This document shows positions 1 to 11,469 of a DNA stretch of 64,000 nt, piece after piece. The notes under the pieces are model-generated. The model worked only from the letters and a program-made list of their open reading frames with translations, was not told the DNA's origin and did not search any database. A program made the translations under genes and the position numbers. How positions within the stretch are numbered: the stretch's first letter is position 1; each line of letters starts with the position of its first letter. The stretch is from Nageia nagi (lineage: Eukaryota > Pinophyta): the NCBI GenBank assembly GCA_050084985.1, contig JBITNC010000001.1, positions 37,138,001-37,202,000 on the forward strand. Reading direction: 5' to 3'.

Positions 1-626
1 CTTTCTTATAAAGGTTCTAAATCATAAGATTGTCCCTTCCTTACAAAGGCATCAAGTGATAAAAGTGACCATCTTGTTTTCAAAAGCCACCATGTTTCCA
101 TGGATTTTCTAATAAGAGTGCCCCTTTTTGGAAAGGAGGCCAATGATATAAACAATGATACAAAAATGAAATACCACATTGATTTGTTTTGTTAAGCATT
201 ATTTTGTGATAAGTAGCCTTTTATAGAAATGAAATGAAACTAAAAAAAATACCTTTTTCATTTAATTACCTTGATTTTGAAGAAATGATCAACTTTTGGA
301 TGTTTTTCATCATTTTAACTCAACAACATTACCAAGAACATAGTGATAATGTTGGATTGCTACCTTATTTTCCTAAAATATTAGTGTGAAAATATGAAAA
401 AATGCATATTTTTACAAAAAGATAAAATATAAAACTTTTTAAAATGCATAATGTTAATTGGATTATGTTTTTCTTTACTTGCAATTGTAGGTAACTTATG
501 TGCACCTTTTCCATAATTTGCAATAACAATATAAGGACCTATCTGGTTAGGTTTAAACTTACCTTTCTTTTCATTTTCCAGAACTTAAGTGTTGGTAAAA
601 TTTTCTTTTAGGACTAGGTCACAAAC
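1..626 (-). pseudogene. Ty3/gypsy integrase C-terminal remnant
   Basis: Read on the minus strand, about 626 to 430 translates to a recognisable tail of a Ty3/gypsy integrase. It has DLVLKENF, a stop, then EKKGKFKPNQIGPYIV and YGKGAHKL, followed by a PINIMHFKKF-like end. This is the GPY/F module that follows the integrase core in many gypsy elements. At least one in-frame stop is present, and no integrase core or reverse transcriptase lies upstream because the relic is cut at about 626 by a copia LTR. From 430 down to 1 I see only AT-rich sequence with no clear coding, probably the 3' untranslated part of the same element. Assignment to gypsy is secure; the lineage is not. Confidence 0.7.
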
Positions 627-630
627 TTTT

Positions 631-924
631 TGTTATATTTTGTAACGTAATAATGTGCTATATATATCTTCAATGTAAATTCACTTAATACTTAAAGTAT
701 CTTTTGATACCTTAAAGCATTAAGAGAATAAATATAAAAAAATCTTTAACCTTATCCTTAGGTAAAAGAGAAGTTAAAGAGTGGGTTTAAAAATAGAAAA
801 ATCTATAACATTACCCTTGGGTAAAAGGGAGGTTAAAGAGTGGGTTTAATCTTATAGATAGAGGTGTACCTCTCTCTCTTTGTAACTAGTTTTGAAGTAG
901 AGTTATGTTATAGGTTTAAGATTT

Positions 925-973
<49 letters not shown>

Positions 974-1142
974 TTTGTAAGAGAGGTCCTTGAGAATAAG
1001 ATCTTAGTTAGTGTATGTACTCCCATGGAGGGAGAAACCATTTTATATCTTGTGTTATTTATGATATTAGTTTGTGTTGTTGTTCTATGCTATTGGTGTT
1101 GTAAGTGCCTTCTTAAGATCTTAGTAAACTAGAGGTTATTCA
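631..1142 (+). mobile_element. Ty1-copia LTR, plus orientation (solo LTR or fragment)
   Basis: This block begins TGTTATATTTTG and ends in CA near 1142. It aligns along most of its length with the 55183-55673 LTR. Shared landmarks in the same order are TACCCTTGGGTAAAAGGGAGG, a pyrimidine-rich stretch after a degenerate TATA region, and GTACTCCCATGGAGGGAG. The last ~100 bp are poorly conserved. No primer-binding site follows it and no polypurine tract precedes it, so it is not the 5' LTR of an intact element. It abuts a truncated copy of the same LTR in the opposite orientation. Confidence 0.75.
926..970. repeat. (GA)n microsatellite inside the LTR
   Basis: An uninterrupted run of GA dinucleotides of about 44 bp lies within the LTR at 631-1142. 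It replaces a short GAGAGAAAGG stretch at the matching place of the related LTR at 55183-55673, so it probably grew by slippage after insertion. Confidence 0.95.
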
Positions 1143-1149
1143 GAAAGGG

Positions 1150-1345
1150 TTAACTTCAAGGGTAAGATTCAAGATTTTTCTATTTTTAAACCCATTATTT
1201 AACTTCCTTTTTAACTAAGGGTGAGGTTAAATATTTTTCTATATTTATTACTTTAATTATTTAAGGTATGTAAAGATATTTTAAATATTAAATAAATTTA
1301 TATTGAAGATAAATATTACATATTATTACATTACAAATTTTAACA
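1150..1345 (-). mobile_element. Truncated 3' LTR of the minus-strand copia element
   Basis: On the minus strand the LTR starts TGTTAAAATTTGTAATG at 1345 and can be followed for about 195 bp before homology stops near 1150. A polypurine tract (AAAGGGGAG on the minus strand, about 1346-1356) sits immediately before it, as expected for a 3' LTR. The same TTTGTAATG start is seen at 55183 and 63591. The rest of the LTR is missing; it meets the plus-oriented LTR 631-1142 head on. Confidence 0.8.
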
Positions 1346-2424
1346 CTCCCCTTTAATGTAATATTGGGATAGATCTTAGATAAAGAAGAGAGAAAGTTCT
1401 CATCCAAAGAGATACAAGTAAAGATGAGAACTTTTACATTATTAAGAAATAAGTAAGATCTTAGTTTGAAACTCATTACAATACTATTTGACAAAATGAT
1501 TTACAATACAATCATTAACCATAACTAGTTTCAGTATAAATCTAGTCCATCAACACTGAGTTGACATATGAGCCTCCATGAGTTGTAGTAAGTAACCTGC
1601 ATTCTCAAAATAAAACCTACAAGATACAAGAAAATCATAAATAAGAATAGATAGATGCATCATATAAACATTCATATCAATCACAAGATAAATTAATTAA
1701 GTAATGTTATTCATAAACTGATTAATGATGCACTATAAGTCATCACAAAGATACCAAACCAATACTTATAGTCATCTACTATAAATTAGAAACATGTGTT
1801 AATATATCAAATAAAAAGAGCATATGCATATATCAACTACTCACATATGGATAACCAAACAGTGCCAATAAATACATATTGATTTCTCACATAGTGAAAG
1901 TAGAATAAAAAAATATAAAATCACATAGTGAAAGTAGAATAAAAAAATATACCATGAGTTCCTCACATAAAACAAACTAATCACAAAGGTGTACATTTAA
2001 ATCAACACTATATTAAAAAATATGTACATTTAGATCAACATTATACAACAAAAAATCCTTCTAAGGATGAAATTATCATCACAAATATGAATTCAACACT
2101 TAACTCCCTCTTGAAAATAGCTTCACTAACCATAAGAAGCTTTCAAAGTGTAGACAACAAAGTTTCTAAAGCAATCTAATGAATAAATCAGGAGAGACAA
2201 AGGTAGATGAATAGAGCTATAGTTATTTCATCAAGAATTTTTCTCCTTGACATAATGTGCTTGGATTTATGTTACACTATAATACATCACTTAATATGCT
2301 AAGAGCATACTTATAGTCACCAAAAGAAGAATGTATAAACAAAGTATACAAACTAAACTTAATTGATTAATGACTTTATTATTAAAAAAGGGAAGAAGGT
2401 GCAATAGATTCACCAAGAATTCAA
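1346..2424 (-). other. 3' untranslated region of the minus-strand copia element
   Basis: This is non-coding sequence between the end of the copia pol and its 3' LTR. Several blocks match, in reverse complement, the corresponding region of copia C at 63120-63590, for example around 1720-1760 and 1360-1420. I see no open frame. A ~35 bp direct repeat, with CACATAGTGAAAGTAGAATA in both copies, lies at about 1889-1950. Confidence 0.6.
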
Positions 2425-5400
2425 CCTTTACTCCCTCTTTGAAGGAAACTTAACCAACCCAATAGAATCCCTAAGCTTATGGAATTGAGCTTGAGGAAGG
2501 GACTTGGTGAATAAATTAGAAGAGTTTAGTACTAATGGACAATACTACAAGTGTAGAAGATCATCTAGAACCTTCTCTCTATGAAGTGGGCTTGGATTTC
2601 TATATGTTTTATTCTTTGATGCAAAATAAGATTCTTTGCTAAAGCAATAATTAATTGATTATCTAAAAAAATTTAAGATGGATGAACTTTCTCATACCCA
2701 ACTTCTTTCAAAATATGCCTCAACTAGATGGCTTCCTATGTTGTAAGTGACATTGCATGATATTCAACTTCTATGGTGTAAAGAGTAGTAGTAGGCTACT
2801 TCTTGGAAGTTTAAGAGATATCACCTAAACTAATGCTAAACACAATCAAAAATTGATTTTCTATCATTTCTATCTCATCCATAGTTAGAATCTAAGAAAA
2901 TTGAAAGAACAAATGAGGGAAACTTATCATACTTGAGAGCAAGATTTTTAGTGCCCATAACATATCTCAAAATTTATTTAATTGTATTAAGGTGCTCAAA
3001 ATATGGCTTTTACATAAAGAAATCCATCAGATTCATAGCAAAGGTAATATCTGAATTGAAGATGGTCAAATAAAGAAGACTACCAATAAGTTGCCTATAA
3101 GTTGTTGCATCTGCCAACTGAGAGTTGAAACTAAAAGAGATTATGATTCCAAGAAAGATTAGGATTGCAGCATGCTTGCACTCATCCATTCCAAACTTTT
3201 CTAATATATATGATATATTCTTGGATTAACTAAGATAAATACAATCTTGATATTGGTAAACTTCCATACTAAGGTAGTTATGAAATAGACCAAGGTCTAT
3301 CATTTCAAAGGTTACCTTAAGTTTAGATATGCACTCTTGGATGAGGAATATATTATTTCTTATAATCAATAGATCATCCACATAGAGAAGAATCAATATT
3401 AATTCTTATCTTTGGTTGATCACATAAATATCTATATCAAATAAGCATTTAGAAAACCTAATGTATTTAAAAAATTTTAACATTTTATGATACTAAACCC
3501 TAGATGCTTGCTTAAGTACATACAAAGACTTCTTTAACTTGCAAACAAAAGATTCTTTTTCTTCCACAAAAAACTCTTCTAGTAGATTCATGTAGATTTC
3601 CACATCTAATTCATCTTTGAGAAAATGACTCTTAATATCAAGTTAAAAAAATTCTATCCCTAAGCTACTATAAGAGTAAAAATCACCTTTATATTATGCA
3701 TATTTACCATTGGAGCAAAGGTTTCCTCATAATCAACTCCATATTTTTGAGCAAAACCCTTAACTACTAACCTTGCTTTATACTTCTCAATTTCTCCAAC
3801 AAAATTATATTTGACCTTATAAATCCATTTATAATAAATCAAATTATGTTCATTAGGATAAAAAATCAAATCTCAAGTTTGATTCTTTATTAGAGTTTTA
3901 TACTCCACTTTCATGGCATTCATCCAACATTCCTACTTTGAAGCTTCTTTAAAAGATGAGGGCTATTGCTTACTATCAATTTTGGCAAATAAGGCTTTAT
4001 TAAGAGTCATACTTCTTATCCTTTATGTTGGATAATTTTATTCCTCAGGTGATAAATCCACATTGACATCCATCCAACCAAATGCAATAGAAGAATCATC
4101 ATCCTTATCTAGGTTCTAACAAGAAATAGATTCTTTAGAAAGTTCATTGAACTTAACATCCCTTAAGATAAAAATTGCTCTAGTGAAAGGTTGATATAGC
4201 CTATAACCTCTATGTTGATTGTTATAACCAACAAAGATATATTTTTTGGATCTCTTATCCATATTCTTCCTTTTCTCAAGAACAACAAAGGCATAAGCAT
4301 CACAGTCAAAACCTTAAAGTAAAAGATGTTAGGTTTCTTTCCTATTCATGCCTCGTAAGGAGTTTTTCTTTCAACTACTTTCGTAGGATATTTATTCAAG
4401 ATGTAGATTGTAGTATTTATATCTTCACCCCATAAAAATATAGAAGGATCATCCAACATACATCATTTCATTTCTTGAACAGTTTCATTCTTTCTTTTAG
4501 CTACATCATTCTCCTAAGGAGTGTAAGAGACTAAACAATTGCCTCTTGATTCCATACTGGGTACAAAAATCATTGAATTCATTGTTGTTATACTCACCTC
4601 TATTATCAAACATCAACATCTTGATTTTGAATCCAAATTAATTTTCTATTAAAAATTTTAAATATTTAAACATATCAAAGATTTAATCCTTATGCTCTAA
4701 AAGATAGCCAAAATTCATCCTGCTAAAATCATCAATAAAGGTCAAGATGTAAAATGCTCTCTCTAGTGATATAATTGAAAAAAGACCCATCAAATTTGAA
4801 TGCACAAGCTAAAGAGGTTGAGCTACTCCAGTTTTCTTATCCTTAGGGAATTGTTGTTGATTCATTTTACCTAAAATTACTTCTCACAAAGACCAATTGT
4901 AGGTAAACCTTTCATAAGTTCATGATCTTTCATAACTTAAATTTTTTTATGGTTAAGGTGGCATAATTAATGGTGGCAAAGATTTCTTCTAGAATAAACA
5001 TTAGTTGCAAGGCACATCTTTGTTGGAGATTGATCCATAATGTAAAGATCATCTTTCACTAATCCTTTCATTAAAGTAATAAGACACTTTTTCATACACC
5101 AAGAGTGTGAGGTAAAATCAAAAGATTAACCTTTCTTTGCAACCTAAATTACAAAAAGAAGATTCATAATGATTTTAGGCATATAAAGAACATTCTCAAG
5201 AATTTTTCCTTGTAACTACACATTCCTAATAACTTGTACTTCAAGGATTGAATTATTACAATTCCAACTTTTTTATACTTATAAAAGTTTTCAAACTTAT
5301 CTTTTTCAAGACACATGTGATTAGTGCATCTTGAATCAACAATCTAATCATTAGAATAAGTGCAAGACTTAAAATAAAAAGTAGCAACATAAGAAGAATT

Positions 5401-6351
5401 CTTGTTCTTATTTTTGTTATTAGAATTGTTTGATATTTTAGATCCTTTTCTACCTTGACTTTCCTTTTTCTTATAGCATTCAATTTCTTTATGGCCATAA
5501 ATGCCATAGAATTATAGTTTTCACCTTGTTCTTTATTTTTCTTACGATAATCAATTTTCATATGACCATAGATGTCATAGAAATTATAATTTCCATCAAA
5601 TTTGGCTTTTTTTTCTTCGACTTATCTTGATCATAATTCTTCCTATTTCCACCATTCTTGAAGTTCTTCTTAGATGCATGAGAACCTTTCTTTGGATTAT
5701 GGCCCTTATTTTTGAGGTGAGGCTTCATTGATCCTAGTGACACAAAAGGTTCCTTAGGATTGGTGATCAATGCTTTATTCTTAAGTGTTTCATCATGTTT
5801 CAAAAGAATCTTTGATAGATTTTCCAAGGATAACACTTCTTTCTCATCATCAAGTCTAGTTTCAATAACTATCATAAAGTAGCTAAACTTAGTAAAGAGG
5901 CTTTGATGTATGATTAAAGTTAAAAACTCATTGTTGATCTAATTACAACATCCCACAACCTAGGTCTTAAGATCAATAACCTTATTTAGATATATTACCA
6001 TAATTTCTTTTTTCTCTTGATATGATTGTAGTAATTTCTAAAGAATGGTAAACCTCTTAGAAGCTTTGATACCAAGATAGATACTCTTTAGTTCATCCTA
6101 AGCTTCTTTTACAAAGTTTGTAGAAGATATCATAAGAAAGATCTCATCTGAAACTATACAAAAGATAATAGAGGTTGCCAAATCATTCTTTATATTATAA
6201 GCTTCAAATTCTTTCTCCCATGATGGAGCAACTTGGTTTTCACTAACAATCATCCAAATTTGTTTATGCTTGAAGTTTTACTTTCATCTTAGGTTCCCAA
6301 ATACCAAACTTGGAACCATCTAGAGTATGCTTAGATGTAAAAGTCTCCCAT
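2425..6351 (-). pseudogene. Ty1-copia gag-pol pseudogene, old copy 1 (minus)
   Basis: The whole copia polyprotein can be traced on the minus strand from an ATG at 6351 to about 2425, close to the length of the related copy at 58665-62580. In order there are gag (starting MGDFYI-like), a Lys-rich linker (about 5875-5558), two zinc-knuckle relics, protease, integrase (about 4930-4260), reverse transcriptase (KWIYKVKYNF near 3830, YEETFAP near 3730) and ribonuclease H ending in LFTK near 2500. Many stops and several frameshifts break it. The third integrase catalytic residue appears changed: NDVAKRKN stands where the related copies read NGVAERKN. It is inactive. Confidence 0.9.
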
Positions 6352-7450
6352 ACCTACAAAATTATAAAAGAGATAAATAATATAAGCATACATATTGAGT
6401 TTGAAAATAATAAGTACATATGTTTAAACTAATCAAAAAATTAAATTCTTAAATTGTTATCAAGCATAATAATCATCCATCCAACATTATTATCACCAAG
6501 TATAATCATAAAAGTTAAGGCTTTTTTTGTCCAAAGTTAGACCTTCACCTAGATGCCCCAAGGAGCCTAAATCCTACCAATCTTCAACTAATTCCCCTTG
6601 AAAAATAATATACTCTCACAAAGAGAAGTACTAGCTATTTTTCAAGGTTGTGATGTATGTTGGATCGACCAAATTAATTATCTTGATTAAGTTTTCAATT
6701 TTTCTCTTAGGTTATCAAGATAATCCCTGAATGGATGGGTGAACATGTGGTATCACTACACACATGTCTTTTCACCTATATTGTGTTAAAACTAGACCAA
6801 TAGAGGACTTATTAGAAATTAAAAAGTATGAACTTTTCACTACTTAGGTCATCAGATTTGTAAGGCTTTAGTTTGCTTTATTCTCACTTCATGGCTCTCC
6901 AAACAAGTCATGTTTCAAAATAATCATGTAGATGTGTTCATTTTAGAAGAAGCATTTTTTCAATATTTGTGTACTTTATATATAAAGTAAAGTGCAAAAC
7001 AAATAAAATGCTTTAAATATGAAACTACATCCATCTTCTACCATAGGTATGAGCTAAAGAGTTTTAAAAATATGAAACTACACCCTCTTGTAAAAAGTAT
7101 ACATATTTTTTTTATTCTATAAAAAGAAGAAGCATGTTTTTTTAATATACAGGGGCATTTTTTTCAAAAAAACAAAGGGGGAAAAGAATTTTAAAAATTG
7201 AACCTTTTTTTGGGCAAAGCAACGTTTTTATTTTATTTTATTTTATAAGTTTTCCTTCTTGAGGAAGATTTTCTATTCTAGAAGGTGTGAACTTTAAATA
7301 TGAGCTAAGTTTAAGGGTCTTGAGTTTATTCTTTTGGCTCACAATTTTTAAGCTTTTTTTTAGTTAAACTTAATTTTTTGATAAATAGCCTATTTTAAGC
7401 TTGGACTTAATAATAATATCCATGTGTAAATTTAAAATTTAATCTTAGTG
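6352..7450 (-). mobile_element. 5' leader of copia copy 1 (minus)
   Basis: Upstream of the gag start on the minus strand, about 6352-7130 matches the leader of copia C (about 57960-58660) and, inverted, the leader of the neighbouring plus-strand copy (about 7850-8580). Landmarks include the block around CACTACACACATGTCTTTTC near 6750. Homology fades beyond ~7130, and no 5' LTR or primer-binding site is found before the orientation switches. The exact breakpoint between 7130 and 7850 cannot be placed by eye. Confidence 0.6.
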
Positions 7451-7739
7451 CAAAATTTTTAAGAAACTTTATTCATCATGTACTTTAAATAAAATATGTA
7501 CTTCATTTTTAGGTATATCGTTTAATTTTTGCCCTCTTGTGTACACATGTGGATGAATATTTTTTAATTATTGCTAAGTGGATTAAAAATTTTAAAAGTA
7601 TGACTTAAAATTTTATCCTAATGCATAATTATTGCACACATATAGATGGATAAAAATTGTCTTAATTACATAATAAAAAAATTTTAAGTTTAATTTTTAA
7701 GTAATAAGGGGAAGAATTTTTTATAATGAACCTTTCTAT

Positions 7740-8580
7740 AAAGATCCATTAGGGGTTGTAACAAAACCCATTGGACTCTTAGGTTCATATGTTTTTACTT
7801 AAAATTAATGTGGATACTTAAAATTAATGAACCTAAAAAAGATCTATTGGGAGTTGTAACAAAACCCATTAGACTCTTTAGCTCATACCTATGGTGGAAG
7901 ATGGATGTAGTTTCATATTTAAAGAATTTTGTTTATTTTGCAACTTACTTTATATACAAAGTACATAAATATTGAAAAAATGCTTCCCCTAAAATGAATA
8001 CATTCACGTGATTTTTTCACATGACTTGTTTGAAGAGCCATGAGATGAAAATAAAGCAGACTGGAGCCTTTCTAATCTAATGACCCAAGTGGTGAAAAAT
8101 CTATACTTTTTAATTTCTTATAAGTCTTCTATTGGTCTAGATTTAATTCTATATAGGTGAAAAGGCATGTGTGTAGTGATACCACATGTTCATCCATCCA
8201 TTCAGGGATTATCTTGATAACTTAAAAGAAAAATTAAAAATTAATCAAGATAATTAATTTGGTCAATACAACATACATCACAACCTTAGAAAATAGCTAG
8301 TACTTCTTCTTGTGAGAGTATATTACTTTATAAGAAAAACTAGTTGAAGATTGGTAGGACTTAAGCTCCTTGGGAGCATCCAAGTGAAGGCCTAACTTTA
8401 GATAAGAAAAAAAGTAACTCTTATTATTATACTTGGTGATAATAATGCTAGATATATGATTATTATGCTTGTTAGCAATTTAAGCATTTAATTTCTTAAT
8501 TAGTATAAATATGTGTAATTATTATTTTAAAACTCAATATGTATGCTTACATTATTTATCTCTTTTATATTTTTGTAGCT
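7740..8580 (+). mobile_element. 5' leader of copia copy 2 (plus)
   Basis: This stretch is the plus-oriented leader that precedes the gag start at 8581. It contains CATTAGACTCTT, the GCCATGAGATGAAAATAAAG block and GTGTGTAGTGATACCACATG, all of which recur at 57960-58300 in copia C. A phrase around GTTGTAACAAAACCCATT occurs twice, near 7754 and 7855, so a small direct duplication is present. No LTR or primer-binding site precedes it. Confidence 0.65.
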
Positions 8581-10543
8581 ATGGAAGACTCTTTTACATC
8601 CAAGCATATTCTAGATGGTTTCAACTTTGGTATTTGAGAACTTAGGATGAAAGCAAAATTTGAAGCATTAAAAAATTTGGATGATTGTTAGTGAAAACCA
8701 AGTTGCTCTATCAGGGGATAAGGAACTTGAAGCTTACAATACAATGACTAATTTGGTAACCTTTATGATCTTTCATGCAGTTTTGGATGAGATCCTTCTT
8801 ATGATATCTTCTACAAACTCTACAAATGAAGCTTAGGATAAATTAAAGAGTATATATCTTGGCACCAAAGCCTCTAGGAGGTTTACCATTCTTTAGAAGT
8901 TACTGCAATCACATCAATAGAAAAAAAAATTATGGTAATATATCTAAATAAGGTTATTGATCTTAGGACCCAGGTTGTGGAATGTGATTGTAATTAGATC
9001 AACGATGAGTTTTTAATTTTAATCGTCCTTCAAAGCCTCTCTACTAAGTTTAGCCATTTTATGATAGTTATTAAAACTAGGCTTGATGATAAGAAAGAAG
9101 TGTTATCTTTGAAAAATGTATCAAAAATTCTCTTGAAATATGAGAAAACACTTACTAAGAAAGCATTGATCACAATTCTAATGAACCTTCTATGGCACTA
9201 GGACTAATGAAACCTCACTTCAAAAAGAAGGACCATAACTCAAAGAAAGGTTCTCATGCATCTAAGAAGAACTTCAAGAATGGTAGAAATAAGAAAAATT
9301 ATGATCAAGATAAGTCAAAGAAAATCAAATCTAAATTTGATAAAAATTATAATTTTTGTAACATTTATGATCATATGAAAGCTAATTATTGCAAGAAAAA
9401 GAAAGAACAAGGTGGAAACTATAACTTCTATGGTATTTATGGTCATAAGAAAGTTGAATGCTATAAGAAAAAGAAAAGTCAAGGTGGAAAAGAATCTAAA
9501 AAATCAATTAACTCTAATAACAAGAAGAAAAATAAGAATTCTTCTTATGTTGTGACTTTTTATTATAAGTCTTGTACTTGTTCTAATGATTATATTGTTG
9601 ATTTAGGATGCACTAATTACATGTGTTTTAAAAAAGATAAGTTCAAAAACTTTTATAAGTATAGAAAAGATGCAGTTGTGATAGGTGATAATTCAATATT
9701 TGAAGTACAAGTTATTGAGAATATGTGGTTACAAGGAAAGATTCTTGAGAATATGCTTTATGTGCCTAAACTCACTATGAATATTCTTTTCATAATTTAG
9801 GTTGCAAAGAAAGGTTACTCTTTTGATTTTACCTCACACTCTTGGTGCATGAAAAAGGGTCTTACCACTTTGGTGAAAGCATCAATGAAGATGATCTTTA
9901 CATTATAGATCAATCTCAAACAAAGATGTGCCTTGCAACTAATGTTTATTCTAGAGGTAATATTTGGCACTATCGATTAGGCCATCTTCAACATAAGAAT
10001 ATTCAAATTATAAAATATCATGAACTTGTGGAAGGTTTACCTACAATATCACCTACAATTAGTCTTTGTAAGAAGTAATTCTAGGTAAAATGAATTGATA
10101 AAATTTTTCTAAGGATAAAGAAACTAGAACAACTTAGCCTCTTCAGCTTGTGCATTTAAATTTGATGGATCCTTTTCTAATTAAGTCACTAGAGGGAGCA
10201 TTATATATCTTGAACTTTATTAATGATTTCAGCAAGATGACTTTTGGCTATCTTTTAAAGCACAAGCTTTAAATCTTTTATAGGTTTAAAGATTTCAAAT
10301 CTTTGGTAGAAAATTAGTCTAGATTCAAAATTAAGATGTTGGTATCTGATAATAGGGGTGAGTATAACAACAATGAATTCAATGATTTTTGTACCAACTA
10401 TGGAATCAAAAGGTAATTTTTTAGTCTCTTACACTCCTTAGGAGAATGGTGTAGCTGAAAGAAAGAATAGAATCTTTCAAAAAATGATAAAATATATGTT
10501 GGGTGATCTTCCTAGCTTCTTATTTTACCTCAAAGGAAAGAGC
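8581..10543 (+). pseudogene. Ty1-copia gag-pol pseudogene, old copy 2 (plus, truncated)
   Basis: Gag begins at ATG 8581 (MEDSFTSKHILDG) and runs with stops and frameshifts into protease and integrase, then stops abruptly after LPSF near 10520, so reverse transcriptase and ribonuclease H are absent. Visible parts are a Lys/Asn-rich gag tail with two tandem zinc-knuckle units (about 9340-9480), and a protease site changed to VDLGCTNYM at about 9597, where copia C reads VDSGCTNHM. The pre-integrase zinc region follows (WHYRLGHLQHKN, 9965-10000), then the core with SDNRGEYNNNEF and NGVAERKN. All three integrase acidic residues seem kept, but the frame is broken. It pairs as an inverted repeat with copy 1. 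Confidence 0.88.
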
Positions 10544-11469
10544 CATATATTTTACCACAACATTATCATCAAATTATTTTATCATAGATGTTGTAGATGA
10601 GAAAATGTGGTTTATTATTAATTGTGATCCTAGAGGAAAACATAATGTTTAGGATCTTATTGATTAATTAATAAAGTGAAGTTAAAGAATTCAATATTTT
10701 TATTTATATTATTATGAAATGCTATGTTATGGATGTTATTCAAAAATTCCACATGTACTAGTGTAAGAAACTGCTTCTCCTCCTCCATCATTATTAATTC
10801 CATTAATAGTGTACTTTGGTATGGATATATAACTCATAACAAACTAAATTGAAATGTAAGTATCAAGAAAAGAATCTCTACTAAATGTTATACCTTTTAT
10901 GATATTAAAAATAAATGTAAAAATGTAGGAGTTTTGTATTAGGATAAAAAGAAATACCTTAGTTTTGGCTAAACCACTTTGATAAGTGGCTTGAGTATAA
11001 TTGCTGATTTGGTGGTAAGTGACATACATGAAATCCAAAAAATATATCATTTCGATCCTCAACACAAATTAGAAACACCTATAAGGTAGTGTTTTATAAC
11101 ACCCCACATAAAAGAAAGACCTCAATGTTGGCTAAACCACTTTTATAAGTGGATTGAGGATACTTACTGATTTGATGGTAAGTGGCATTCATGCCATCAC
11201 AAAATGTAGTAGTTCAATCCTTGACCCTCATTAGAAATACCAATGTAGACCTCACCATAGCATGGGTGATCTATCAAATATATCATACATCACCAATGTA
11301 GACCTCACCATAGCCAACTCTGCCTCCAATGGCTAGAGATCTATCACCTCGGCCTCCATTGGCCTTAGTCTAGCTAGCTCAACCTTCATGGTTGAAACCT
11401 TTACATCTAACACTCATTCCATGTCATATATAATACCAATTAGTCTCTCATTAACTATATTGAAATATT
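10544..11469. repeat. Non-coding stretch with a ~160 bp direct duplication
   Basis: No gene is recognised between the truncated copia copy and the mobile-domain relic. Within it, about 10967-11075 and 11128-11235 are direct repeats that share GGCTAAACCACTT, TAAGTGG, TTGAG and TGGTAAGTG in the same order, about 160 bp apart. Further on, AATGTAGACCTCACCATAGC occurs twice, near 11243 and 11295. The origin is unknown. Confidence 0.6.

Larger units (their letters stand above)
4390..10543. repeat. Large imperfect inverted repeat of two head-to-head copia copies
   Basis: The minus-strand copy between about 7130 and 4390 and the plus-strand copy between about 7850 and 10543 are reverse complements across leader, gag, protease and integrase. 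Clear paired blocks are 6650-6780 with 8155-8285, 6960-7130 with 7870-7995, and 5640-5760 with 9190-9290. Arms are about 2.7 kb with a ~0.7 kb central segment. Neither arm has a 5' LTR at the junction. Confidence 0.85.
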
